The position numbers and the translations under genes are program-made. A stretch of 37,511 nucleotides of DNA, taken from contig JADGNU010000005.1 of assembly GCA_017883305.1 (NCBI GenBank), positions 1 through 37,511 of the forward strand. The letters are read 5' to 3'. How positions within the stretch are numbered: the stretch's first letter is position 1; every line of letters begins with the position of its first letter. The stretch comes from Candidatus Aminicenantota bacterium. Lineage in GTDB: Bacteria; Acidobacteriota; Aminicenantia; Aminicenantales; Saccharicenantaceae. This document shows, piece by piece, positions 1 to 8,534 of the stretch. Under the pieces are notes generated by a model. The model was not told the DNA's origin. It made no database searches and worked only from the letters and a program-made list of their open reading frames with translations.

Positions 1-20
1 GCCGGCTGGCTCTTCGCGGG

Positions 21-920
21 CTAGGTCAGGAGCGAGGCGAGGGCGATCGAGTAGAACTTGGTGTCGTCGGAGTCCCCGCGCGAGGTCAGGACGCAGGGAC
101 AGGTGGCCCCGACCACGACGGCTCCCAGCTCCCCTTTGGCCAGGTAGGTCGACCCTTTGAAGAAAATGTTGCCCGACTCGATGTTGGGAAAGACGAGGAT
201 ATCGGCGTCGCCGGCCACCGGGGACTTGACGCCCTTGATCCGGGCGCTCTCCTCGCTGAAGGCGATATCGAGGGCCAGCGGCCCGTCGACGATGGCGCCC
301 TTGATCTGGCCGCGCTCGGCCATCTTGGAGATGATGGCCGCATCCGTCGTCGAGGGCATCTTGGGGTTCACTTTCTCGACCGCCGAGAGGATGACGGCCT
401 TGGGATTATCGATCCCCAGCTTGTGGGCCACGGCGATGGCGTAGTTCAGGATGGTGATCTTCGCCTCGAGGTCCGGGGCGGGAATGACGGCCACGTCGCC
501 GCAGATGATGAGCTTCTTCCAGGACGGGACCTGGATGACCGTCACATGCGACAGAAGCTTGCCGGGCGGGAGCAGCCCCCTCTCCTTGTCGATGATGCCG
601 CGGATATAGACGGAAGAATCCAGCAGGCCTTTCATCAGGAAATCCGCTTCGCCTGAGCGGACCTTGTCGATGGCCAGGGTCAACGCCTTGGCCTTATCGG
701 GCTCGTGGAGGATCTCGAAAAGACCGGTGTCGACCTTGTTCTCGTCGGCGACCTTCTGGATGGCCTTCTTGTCCCCGGTCAGCGTGGCCTGGACCAGCTT
801 CTCCTTGACGGCGCGGGCCACCGCCTCGATGGTATGGGGGTCCTCAGCGACCGCGACGGCCAGCCGCTTGGTCGGAGTGCCTTTGACCCGGTCGACGATC
901 TGGTCCAAGGTCATGATCAT
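21..920 (-). CDS. ptb: Phosphate butyryltransferase / phosphate acyltransferase family (PTA_PTB)
   Basis: Minus-strand ORF. The likely start is the MIMTLDQIVDR Met near 920 rather than the ORF-track start at 1316, because the upstream part overlaps buk out of frame. PTA_PTB-like segments include MKGLLDSSVYIRGIID and KSPVAGDADILVFPNIESGNIFFKG. Confidence 0.88.
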   Translation of the reverse strand: MIMTLDQIVDRVKGTPTKRLAVAVAEDPHTIEAVARAVKEKLVQATLTGDKKAIQKVADENKVDTGLFEILHEPDKAKALTLAIDKVRSGEADFLMKGLLDSSVYIRGIIDKERGLLPPGKLLSHVTVIQVPSWKKLIICGDVAVIPAPDLEAKITILNYAIAVAHKLGIDNPKAVILSAVEKVNPKMPSTTDAAIISKMAERGQIKGAIVDGPLALDIAFSEESARIKGVKSPVAGDADILVFPNIESGNIFFKGSTYLAKGELGAVVVGATCPCVLTSRGDSDDTKFYSIALASLLT

Positions 921-946
921 GATGGCTACCTTCGGTTCAACGGAAA

Positions 947-2014
947 TTATGACGGATACGTGCGGGCCGCATCCTCTCCCCGCATCACGCGCAGGCCGGC
1001 TTGGGCCAGCGCCACCATCTCGTTCTCCCCAGGGAAAACGAAGACCGGCCCAAGGAATTGGATGCACTCCTTGATCCGGTCGATGAACTCGGTGGAGAAG
1101 GCCAGCCCGCCGGTCAGGACGATCCCGTCCACCCGGCCCTTGAGGACGGCGGCGCACGCCCCGACCTGCTTGGCCACGGTGAGGACCATGGCCGTGAAAA
1201 CGAGATCGGCCTGCTTGTCGCCCGCGGCGACGCGTTTGAGCGTCTCCCGCATGTCGTTCGTCTTGAGATGGGCGACCATCCCGCCCCGGCCCGTCAGCAT
1301 CTTTCTCAGGTCGCACTCCTGGTACTTGCCGGAGAAGGACAGGCCGACCAGGTCGCCCGCGGGCGTGGTCCCGGCCCGTTCCGGGGCGATGGGACCTTCG
1401 CCGTTCAGGGCGTTGTTGACGTCCACGACGCGCCCCTGCTTGTGGACGCCGATCGAGATGCCGCCCCCGAGATGGCAGACGATGAGGTTAACCGATTCGT
1501 AGCTCCGGCCGAGCTCGCGGGCGGCCAGGCGGGCCGAATACTTATGGTTCAATGCGTGGAAGATGCTGCGGCGCCGGATCTCCGGGACCCCGCTCAGCCG
1601 GGCCCATTCGTCGAGCTCGTCCACGACGACAGGGTCGACGATGAAGGCGGGGATCCCCAGGGGACGGGCGATCTCGTCGGCGATGAGGCCGCCCAGGTTC
1701 GAGGCGTGCTCTCCCTGGACTCCCCGGGTCAGGTCCTCGAGCATCCGGTCGTTCACCCGGTAAACGCCGCTCGGGATGGGATTGAGGAGTCCCCCCCGGC
1801 CGATGACCGCGGCCAGGCCCGCAGGCTCGATACTCTTGTCCTTGAGCGTACGGAGCACGATGTCTTTGCGGAAGCCCTTCTGCTCCACGATCTTGTCGAA
1901 CGGGGCCAGCTCTTCGGCGGTGTGCGAGATGTTCGCGGACAGGACTTCGCGCTCGTCCTCATAGACGGCGATCTTGGTCGAGGTCGAACCGGGGTTGATG
2001 ATCAAGAGAAACAT
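947..2014 (-). CDS. buk: Butyrate kinase
   Basis: N-terminus FLLIINPGSTSTKIAVYEDE, NLIVCHLGGGISIGVHKQGRVVDVNNALNGEGPIAPERAGT and DGIVLTGGLAFS are typical of the ASKHA acetate/butyrate kinase family, butyrate type. Lies immediately upstream of ptb. Confidence 0.93.
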   Translation of the reverse strand: MFLLIINPGSTSTKIAVYEDEREVLSANISHTAEELAPFDKIVEQKGFRKDIVLRTLKDKSIEPAGLAAVIGRGGLLNPIPSGVYRVNDRMLEDLTRGVQGEHASNLGGLIADEIARPLGIPAFIVDPVVVDELDEWARLSGVPEIRRRSIFHALNHKYSARLAARELGRSYESVNLIVCHLGGGISIGVHKQGRVVDVNNALNGEGPIAPERAGTTPAGDLVGLSFSGKYQECDLRKMLTGRGGMVAHLKTNDMRETLKRVAAGDKQADLVFTAMVLTVAKQVGACAAVLKGRVDGIVLTGGLAFSTEFIDRIKECIQFLGPVFVFPGENEMVALAQAGLRVMRGEDAARTYPS

Positions 2015-2103
2015 GGTTCCCCACGGGCAATGGATCGGCTATTTATGGCCGCGAGCGAGGGGCTTGGTTCCCGACCGCCTCCGTTGCCCGCGAGCACGGG
2101 GGA

Positions 2104-2133
2104 ATCTTACTGCCCGCTAAGGGGCCATGTCAA
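2104..2133 (-). promoter_or_regulatory. Putative sigma70-type promoter for buk-ptb: TTGACA-18 bp-TAAGAT
   Basis: Reverse complement reads TTGACA TGGCCCCTTAGCGGGCAG TAAGAT upstream of buk. Confidence 0.6.
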
Positions 2134-2152
2134 GACGACGGCCGCCTGCTGC

Positions 2153-2181
2153 TTCAGGGTCGGACGCCTGCGTGGTATAAT
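2153..2181 (+). promoter_or_regulatory. Putative extended -10 promoter (TGG-TATAAT) for the GNAT gene
   Basis: TTCAGG-17 bp-TATAAT with TG one base upstream of the -10. The ATG is only 8 bp after the -10. Confidence 0.5.
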
Positions 2182-2189
2182 GACCGGAA

Positions 2190-2606
2190 ATGCGTATTCG
2201 CAAGATCAGGCCGGGGGAAGCCGCTCCCGCCGTCGAGCTCGCCCGGACTCTCGGGTTGGACTATCCGGGCTTGGAGAGCGACCCGCTCTGGGTCGCCGAG
2301 GAAGGCGGGCGGCCGATCGGTCTCGTGGCCCTCAAGAAGCATCCGGACTGCCTGGAACTCTGCGCCCTCGGGGTCGATCCGGACTTTCGCGGGAAAGGCG
2401 TCGCCAGGGCCCTCGTCGAAGCTCTGATGGATAAGGCGCCGGGCGACGTCCATCTGGCCACCATCATCCCCCGGTTCTTCGAGGGCTGCGGCTTCCATAT
2501 TATTAAAGACGCGATCCCCGCGACCTTCCCGGCCAAGCGCGAGACCTCCTGGTGCGAGGGCTGCCCCCAGGAGCGCTGCATGGTCATGCTGAGAACGAGA
2601 CAGTGA
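2190..2606 (+). CDS. GNAT family N-acetyltransferase with C-terminal Cys cluster
   Basis: MRIRKIRPGEAAPAVELA...LGVDPDFRGKGVARALVEALMDKA matches GNAT motif A (R/Q-x-x-G-x-G/A). The C-terminus has CEGCPQERC. Confidence 0.85.
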   Translation: MRIRKIRPGEAAPAVELARTLGLDYPGLESDPLWVAEEGGRPIGLVALKKHPDCLELCALGVDPDFRGKGVARALVEALMDKAPGDVHLATIIPRFFEGCGFHIIKDAIPATFPAKRETSWCEGCPQERCMVMLRTRQ

Positions 2607-3472
2607 GCCGGCCCGCCTATCCCGATTTCAAGCCTGTCGGCCTCGAGGACCAGGACATCTTCCAGGAATACCTCGAAGCCTCGCCGTCCGAGGTCTGCGA
2701 GCTCAATTTCGCCAACATCTTCATGTGGAAGGGTTCCGAGCGTCCGAGCTGGACCATCCTCAATGGCAGCCTATGCGTGCTCGTGGAGCCCGATTTCGAG
2801 GACTCCTACGTCCTGCCACCGATTGGCGGGGAGCGGGTTCCCGATACGATCGCGAAGTGCCTGCGGCACGCGCCGCGACTCTCGCGCGTCCCTGAGGCTT
2901 TTGTCGAGCGCTACGGCGCCGGCTTCAAGGTCGAGGAGGATCCCGGCAACTTCGACTACATCTACTCGCGCCAGGAGCTGGCCGAGCTCAAGGGAAAGAA
3001 GTTCGACGGCAAGCGCAATCGCATCCGGAAGTTCGAATCGACTTTCGCCCACGAGTACCATGCCCTGACGCGGGCCGACGTCGCGGGCTGCTTCCGGCTC
3101 CTCGAGGACTGGTTCGAGGAGAAGAGGAACGGCGATCTCTACATGAGAGCCGAGAGGGTGGCCATCATCCAGGCGCTGGCCTCGTTCGAGCGCCTCGACC
3201 TCAAAGGCGGGGTGGTCAAGGTCGGAGGCCGGATCGAAGCTTTTACGATGGGCGGGCGCCTGACCGCCGACATGGCCGTCATTCCCATCGAGATCGCCAA
3301 CCCCGGCCTCGTCGGCCTGGCCCAGTGGATCAACCGCGAGTTCGTTTGCCGCGTATGGTCGGACTGCGCTCTTGTCAACCGCGAACAGGACATGGGCATC
3401 GAGGGATTGCGGAAAGCGAAGCTGTCCTACCAGCCCGTCCGGCTGGTCAAGAAATTCAACCTCACCCTCTAG
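2603..3472 (+). CDS. DUF2156 (phosphatidylglycerol lysyltransferase C-terminal-like, GNAT-fold) protein
   Basis: CELNFANIFMWKG...GKKFDGKRNRIRKFE...FTMGGRL... pattern. The GTG start at 2603 overlaps the TGA of the GNAT gene (2604-2606). Confidence 0.8.
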   Translation: MSRPAYPDFKPVGLEDQDIFQEYLEASPSEVCELNFANIFMWKGSERPSWTILNGSLCVLVEPDFEDSYVLPPIGGERVPDTIAKCLRHAPRLSRVPEAFVERYGAGFKVEEDPGNFDYIYSRQELAELKGKKFDGKRNRIRKFESTFAHEYHALTRADVAGCFRLLEDWFEEKRNGDLYMRAERVAIIQALASFERLDLKGGVVKVGGRIEAFTMGGRLTADMAVIPIEIANPGLVGLAQWINREFVCRVWSDCALVNREQDMGIEGLRKAKLSYQPVRLVKKFNLTL

Positions 3473-3574
3473 GCCGTCCCCGTCAAAGCTCGGGACTGTC
3501 TGGGGCGGGACCGCCTCACGTGGTGGTCAGGCCATCAGACTGCCCCTCGGAAGCTCGGGACTGCCTCTCGCTTA

Positions 3575-4552
3575 TCAAGCCATGAGGCTGCAGATGGCGG
3601 CGACGTTGACCATGTCGTCGGCCGAGCAGCCGCGGCTGAGGTCGCAGAAGGGCTTGTTGAGCCCCTGGACGATGGGCCCGACGGCCTCGGCCCCGGCCAG
3701 GCGCTCGGTCAGCTTGTAGCCGATGTTGCCGGCGTCGAGATCGGGGAAGACGAGGACGTTGGCCTTGCCGGCGACCGGGCTGCCCTTGCACTTGCGCTCG
3801 CCGATCGAGGGGACCAGGGCGGCGTCGGCCTGCATCTCGCCGTCGAGGAGGAGCGTGGGGGCCTTCCCTTTGGCGATCTTGGTCGCGCTGACGACCTTGT
3901 CGACGTCGGCGTGGGCGGCCGAGCCCTTGGTCGAAAAGGACAGCATGGCCACCCGCGGCTCCTCGCCGGTCACGGCCTGGAAGTTCTTGGCCGAGGTGAT
4001 GGCGATATCGGCCAGCTGGGCGTCGGTCGGGTTGGGGACGACGGCGCAGTCGGCATAGCAGAGGAGCCTTTCGGGGAAGACCATGATGAAGTAGCTCGAG
4101 ACGGTCGCGATGCCCGGCGCCGTGCCGACGGTGTGGATGGCGGCCCGGATGACGTCGCCGGTCGCGGAGATGTTGCCGCCGACGACGGCCCCGACCTTGC
4201 CCGTCGCGAGCAGGAGGCCGGCGTAATAGAGCGGGCTCTTGGTGGCCTCGGAGGCCTGTTCAAGCGTCCAGCCCTTGGCTTTCCGCTTCTCGAAGAGGAG
4301 ACCGACGAGCTCGTCGCGTCCCGGGTCGGTCAACGGGTCGACGATGGGGATGCCGCCGATGTCGAGCCCGTTGTCCTTGGCGATCGCGTGGATCGCGGCG
4401 GACGAGCCGACCAGGCGGGGCTCGGCGATGTGCTTTTCTCTCAAGATCAAGGCCGCCTTGAGGGTCCGGGCGTCTTCGGCGTCGGGGAAGGCGACCTTGA
4501 GGAACTTCTTCGCGGCCTTGTCGCGGATGTCGGATATGAATGTATTACCCAT
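3575..4552 (-). CDS. pta: Phosphate acetyltransferase
   Basis: 325 aa PTA_PTB protein: [91 protein letters not shown] Shine-Dalgarno upstream. Confidence 0.93.
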   Translation of the reverse strand: MGNTFISDIRDKAAKKFLKVAFPDAEDARTLKAALILREKHIAEPRLVGSSAAIHAIAKDNGLDIGGIPIVDPLTDPGRDELVGLLFEKRKAKGWTLEQASEATKSPLYYAGLLLATGKVGAVVGGNISATGDVIRAAIHTVGTAPGIATVSSYFIMVFPERLLCYADCAVVPNPTDAQLADIAITSAKNFQAVTGEEPRVAMLSFSTKGSAAHADVDKVVSATKIAKGKAPTLLLDGEMQADAALVPSIGERKCKGSPVAGKANVLVFPDLDAGNIGYKLTERLAGAEAVGPIVQGLNKPFCDLSRGCSADDMVNVAAICSLMA

Positions 4553-4584
4553 GGGCAGCTCCTTTTTTGTGGGGGTAAGGAGCG

Positions 4585-4614
4585 GTTATACCCTAGCGGC
4601 TTCGAGACTGTCAA
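4585..4614 (-). promoter_or_regulatory. Putative promoter for pta: TTGACA-18 bp-TATAAC
   Basis: Reverse complement reads TTGACA GTCTCGAAGCCGCTAGGG TATAAC. Confidence 0.6.
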
Positions 4615-4677
4615 CCCCACCGGATTCGCCTCTGAACGGATACTCCCTGCACGATTCCGTTGCGTGACATGCCAGAA

Positions 4678-4733
4678 ATAATTCCTGGGACACGATCCCT
4701 TTTCCAGAGAAAAGGGTCATGTCCCGGAATTAT
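4678..4733. repeat. REP-like imperfect palindrome (56 bp)
   Basis: ATAATTCC-T-GGGACACGATCCCTTTTC-CAGA-GAAAAGGGTCATGTCCC-GGAATTAT. The arms are near-perfect reverse complements. Confidence 0.8.
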
Positions 4734-4775
4734 CCGTTATCGTCGATCGGCGAATCCAGGACTCCGTCCTCCTCC

Positions 4776-4804
4776 TTGACTTTTCCCCTGCTCCGAGGGA
4801 AAAT
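4776..4804 (+). promoter_or_regulatory. Possible ackA promoter (TTGACT-17 bp-GAAAAT) overlapping an inverted repeat TTTTCCC-N9-GGGAAAA
   Basis: -35-like TTGACT at 4776-4781. Inverted repeat at 4781-4803 spans the spacer. Confidence 0.4.
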
Positions 4805-4865
4805 GGGGCTTAAAAAATCGGCCCTTTCTCCGGCCGATGGACCAAGAAATCTTAAGGAGTCATCG

Positions 4866-6212
4866 ATGATCATCCTGTCCTTGAACTGCGGCAGTTCGTC
4901 TGCTAAATATCGCCTCTATGACTACGATAAGAAGGAAACGCTGGCCACGGGCATCGTCGAGCGGGTCGGCATCGGCAAGAGCTACATCCAGCAGTCCGGC
5001 CTCGGCCGCGAGCCGATCAAATTCGACCACGAGTGCGCCAACCACAGGGAGGCCATCAAGCTCATCATCGACACCCTTCTCGACCCCAAGATCGGCGTCA
5101 TGGACGACCTGAAAGAGATTTCGGCCGTTGGCCATCGCGTCGTCCACGGCGGCGAGAAGTTCACGAAATCGGTCCAGATCACCCCCGAGACCCTGGCGAC
5201 GTTCAAGAGCCTCTACGGTCTGGCCCCCCTCCACAACCCGCCGAACGTCCTGGGCATCGAGGCGGCCATGGACGTCCTGCCGGACGTTCCGCACGTCGCC
5301 ATCATGGACACGGCCTGGCATCAGACGATGCCGGCAAGCTCTTACATGTACGCCCTGCCCTACGACTGGTACGAGAAGTACGGCGTCCGCCGCTACGGCT
5401 TCCACGGGACCTCGTTCCTTTACGTGGCCAAGCGGGCCGCCCTGCTCCTCGGCAAGGACCCCTTCGCGTGCAATCTCGTCTGCCTCCACATCGGCAACGG
5501 CGTTTCGGCCAATGCCATCAAGAACGGCGTCTCCTACGACACCAGCATGGGCCTGACCCCCCTCGAGGGCCTGGTCATGGGTACGCGGGCGGGCGACCAC
5601 GACGCGGCCATCGACCTCATGGTCATGGAGAAGGAAGGGATCGCCCCGGGCAAGATGAGCGATATCCTCAACAAGAAATCGGGCCTGCTTGGGATCACCG
5701 GCAAGTACACCGACCGCCGCGACGTCCAGAAGGCCGCCGAGGCGGGCGACGCCCGGGCCAAGCTGGCCATCGAGGTCGAGTCCTACCGGATCAAGAAGTA
5801 CATCGGGGCCTATTCGGCGGCCATCGGCGGCGCGGACGCCATCGTTTTCACGGCCGGCGTCGGCGAGATGTCCGACCTCATCCGGGAGAAGTCGTGCGAG
5901 GGACTGGAATTCCTGGGCATCAAGCTGGACAAGGCCAAGAACAAGCTGGCCAGGACCCGCAACGCCGAGACCGAGATCTCGGCGGCCGACTCCAAGGTCA
6001 AGATCTTCGTCATCCCGACCGACGAGGAGCGGGTCAACATCGAGGACGTCATCGCCATCCTCGAGGGCACGTACGACGAGCACACCCACTTCACCTACCG
6101 CTTCCAGTCGCCGGAATACGTCAACTCGCAGCGCGAGCAGGATTTCGTCAAGGAGTGCGAGGCCAAGCCCGGGCTCAAGGCGATCCAGGTCAAGCCCAAG
6201 ACTCGCTCATAA
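4866..6212 (+). CDS. ackA: Acetate kinase
   Basis: MIILSLNCGSSSAKYRLYDY, VGHRVVHGGEKF, YGFHGTSFLYVAKRAA, CLHIGNGVSANAI, GVSYDTSMGLTPLEGLVMGTRAGDHD. Start assigned by Shine-Dalgarno AAGGAG just upstream of 4866, not the ORF-track start at 4719. Confidence 0.96.
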   Translation: MIILSLNCGSSSAKYRLYDYDKKETLATGIVERVGIGKSYIQQSGLGREPIKFDHECANHREAIKLIIDTLLDPKIGVMDDLKEISAVGHRVVHGGEKFTKSVQITPETLATFKSLYGLAPLHNPPNVLGIEAAMDVLPDVPHVAIMDTAWHQTMPASSYMYALPYDWYEKYGVRRYGFHGTSFLYVAKRAALLLGKDPFACNLVCLHIGNGVSANAIKNGVSYDTSMGLTPLEGLVMGTRAGDHDAAIDLMVMEKEGIAPGKMSDILNKKSGLLGITGKYTDRRDVQKAAEAGDARAKLAIEVESYRIKKYIGAYSAAIGGADAIVFTAGVGEMSDLIREKSCEGLEFLGIKLDKAKNKLARTRNAETEISAADSKVKIFVIPTDEERVNIEDVIAILEGTYDEHTHFTYRFQSPEYVNSQREQDFVKECEAKPGLKAIQVKPKTRS

Positions 6213-6260
6213 AGGACGGCCGCTAAGGGTCTTCGGGATAGCCCGAAGGAACCCGTCCTT
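6212..6260. terminator. Candidate bidirectional hairpin terminator between convergent ackA and M42 peptidase genes
   Basis: Nested inverted repeats AAGGACGG...CCGTCCTT (6212-6219/6253-6260) and CTTCGGG-ATAG-CCCGAAG (6231-6248). Confidence 0.55.
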
Positions 6261-6280
6261 ACGAGGGCTCGAACTGGTCG

Positions 6281-7381
6281 CTATTTCCAATCAGAGATGA
6301 TGGCCAGGATGAGGTTCGTCAGGGCCTCGAGGTCGCGGCGATCGATCTTCTCGATGAGCGAGTGGGCGTAGGAGCCGGGCCAGGAGAGAGGGATGTCGAT
6401 GGCGCCGCTGGCGAGGAAGACCGAGCCGTCGTTGCCGCCGCGGGAATTGCCGGACTGGATCGGGATCATGCGCCGTTTGGCGATGGCCAGGACCTTGAGG
6501 ATCTCGGGCTTGGGCGTGACGTTGCTCGAGTCGACGGCCCGGACGACCGCCCCCTTGCCGACGGGAAGAAAGCCGAAGCGCTTCGATTCGAGCGGCGAAT
6601 CGGTCGAGACGAACGTGTCGATGGCGAAGACGTAGTCCGGTTTCAGGGTTTTGGCCAGCTCCGAGGCGCCGAAAAGGCCCGTCTCTTCCTGGACATCCCA
6701 AGCGAAGGTGATCGTCCGGCCTTTGATCGTCTCGGGCCTGAGGCGCAGGGCGGCGTCGAGAAGCGCGGCGCAGCCGGCCCGGTCGTCGACGGCCCGCGTG
6801 GCCATCAACCCCGGCGCGAAATCGGTGATCGTCTTCTTCGCGGTGATGGTGTCGCCCTCGGCGACTCCGAGGGCCCGGACCTCCGCTTCGGTCGCGACGC
6901 CGAGATAGATGTCGAAGCTCTCGGCCGTGAAGGTCGTTTCCTGGGTCTCGCCTTCGGTCGGGCGCTCGTCGTATCCCGGCCGCGGCGAGACGATCCCGGC
7001 CACATCACCCCGGCTTGTGTGGATGAGGACGGGGCGGGCTTCGATCGTCTGCGGGAGGATGCCGCCGCCCGGCTTGACCCGGACGCGGCCTTCCGGGGTG
7101 ATCCGGTCGATCGTCCAGCCGAGCTCGTCCGAATGCGCGACGAACAGAATGTGAGGACGGCCCGACCCGATAGTGAACCAGACGTTGGCCATGCCATCGT
7201 GTTCGGCCTTGAGCCCGGCCGGCAGCCGTCCCTGGATGAAGGTGGACACGGGGCCCTCGTGACCCGAAACGCCGGGGACGAGGACGATCTCCCGGAGGAT
7301 GTCCCAAGCTTTGGACTGGGCGCCAGCCGAGGAGACGGAGATGAGAAGCGCCAGGATGCCGATGCCGATCCGCTTGGTCAC
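6281..7381 (-). CDS. M42-family metallopeptidase with N-terminal signal peptide (appears catalytically complete)
   Basis: Signal-like MTKRIGIGILALLISVSSAGAQS; M42 motifs HSDELG, VDDRAGC, QEETGLFGA, IDTF, GGNDGS and SYAHSLIEKIDRRDLEAL. Confidence 0.88.
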   Translation of the reverse strand: MTKRIGIGILALLISVSSAGAQSKAWDILREIVLVPGVSGHEGPVSTFIQGRLPAGLKAEHDGMANVWFTIGSGRPHILFVAHSDELGWTIDRITPEGRVRVKPGGGILPQTIEARPVLIHTSRGDVAGIVSPRPGYDERPTEGETQETTFTAESFDIYLGVATEAEVRALGVAEGDTITAKKTITDFAPGLMATRAVDDRAGCAALLDAALRLRPETIKGRTITFAWDVQEETGLFGASELAKTLKPDYVFAIDTFVSTDSPLESKRFGFLPVGKGAVVRAVDSSNVTPKPEILKVLAIAKRRMIPIQSGNSRGGNDGSVFLASGAIDIPLSWPGSYAHSLIEKIDRRDLEALTNLILAIISDWK

Positions 7382-8496
7382 TTGGCACCTCCCGGCTGGA
7401 TGAATCGTTCAAGGATATCGCACAAGGCCTCGAGGTCTTTGAGAGTGACGACCTCGGACGGCGTATTGAGGAAACGCACCGGCAGAGCCAGCGTCACGAC
7501 CTCCGCGGGCGGGCTGGCGAACGGCAGCGCCATCGGCGAATCGGGCGCCGTCAGGAACTGGAGGGGTGCCCCGGCGGCAGCGGCCGCCGCCTCGACCGCC
7601 CGTCGCAGCGCGGATGATTCGTCCTTGGCTTGGACAAGGACCGGACCCCCGCCGGGGAAGGGGAAGCCATCCCCCTTGCCCGCGGCGATGACGTCGACGA
7701 TGATCGTCCTTTTCGGCTGCCACTTGGATCTGGCCCGCGCGGCGCCGATGGCCGGGCGCGCGCCCCGGCCGCGGGCCCCGAACTTCGTCTGGGCCGCCCA
7801 GGCCAGGACGGTCTCCTCGCCGACGGTCTTTCCGGTCAGGGCCTCGAGCACGGAAACGAGGCCGGCCGCGGCGGCCTTCACTCCGAGCGACGGCCCGGCC
7901 CACTGGTCACCGGCCAGCTCGGTCAGAAGGGCCGGATAGGTGACCGGGTCCAGAAGCTCGACGCCCCTGGCCCGGGCTTCCTTCTCGGACCTGGCGCCGA
8001 TATCCACGTAGGCGATCTCCAGGGAGAATCCTTCGACCTGGGTCCTGCGCCGCTCCTGGGTGAGAAGATGGATCGCGGGTTGCGAGACGACGCCCTGGAC
8101 CGGTCCTTTCGCCGTCGAGATGACGACCGGCTGGCCGAGGAGGAAGGCGTCGAACCGGGCGTGGGGCGGCGGCACGGGCCGGTCGAGGGTCAGGTAGCCT
8201 TCAGGCGTGATGCCGCTGACCATGTGCCCGTAGCCGTCGAGGGCTCCGAGGATGAGCGTCGGCCCTGGCGTGCCGCCGAGCCGGACGGCGATCGTGCCCA
8301 ATCCCGCCTCTTCGACCGTAGCGCCCTTGGGCAGGAGCGCCCGGATCTTCGCCGCGAGCATCTCCTCGTTCCCCGTCGTCGACGGCACTGCGAAAAGCTC
8401 TTTGGTTACGGACTTGAGGTCCGCCCCTCCGGCCGCCGCGGCGATGCACACTAGTGCCGCTGCCAATCCCAGGGTTTTCGTCATGCGATGAGCCAT
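7378..8496 (-). CDS. Degenerate M42-like paralog with signal peptide, probable pseudoenzyme
   Basis: Overall M42 layout is retained (VPSTTGNEEMLAAKIRALLP, GITPEG, RFLNTPSEVVTLKDLEAL), but the ligand/catalytic positions read ALDGYG, AAQTKFG and FLNTPSE. Overlaps the downstream M42 gene by 4 bp. Strong SD AAGGAGGT upstream. Confidence 0.8.
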   Translation of the reverse strand: MAHRMTKTLGLAAALVCIAAAAGGADLKSVTKELFAVPSTTGNEEMLAAKIRALLPKGATVEEAGLGTIAVRLGGTPGPTLILGALDGYGHMVSGITPEGYLTLDRPVPPPHARFDAFLLGQPVVISTAKGPVQGVVSQPAIHLLTQERRRTQVEGFSLEIAYVDIGARSEKEARARGVELLDPVTYPALLTELAGDQWAGPSLGVKAAAAGLVSVLEALTGKTVGEETVLAWAAQTKFGARGRGARPAIGAARARSKWQPKRTIIVDVIAAGKGDGFPFPGGGPVLVQAKDESSALRRAVEAAAAAAGAPLQFLTAPDSPMALPFASPPAEVVTLALPVRFLNTPSEVVTLKDLEALCDILERFIQPGGAK

Positions 8497-8534
8497 CCTG
8501 ACCTCCTTCCGTCCCCTTGTCCCGCGCCCTACCC

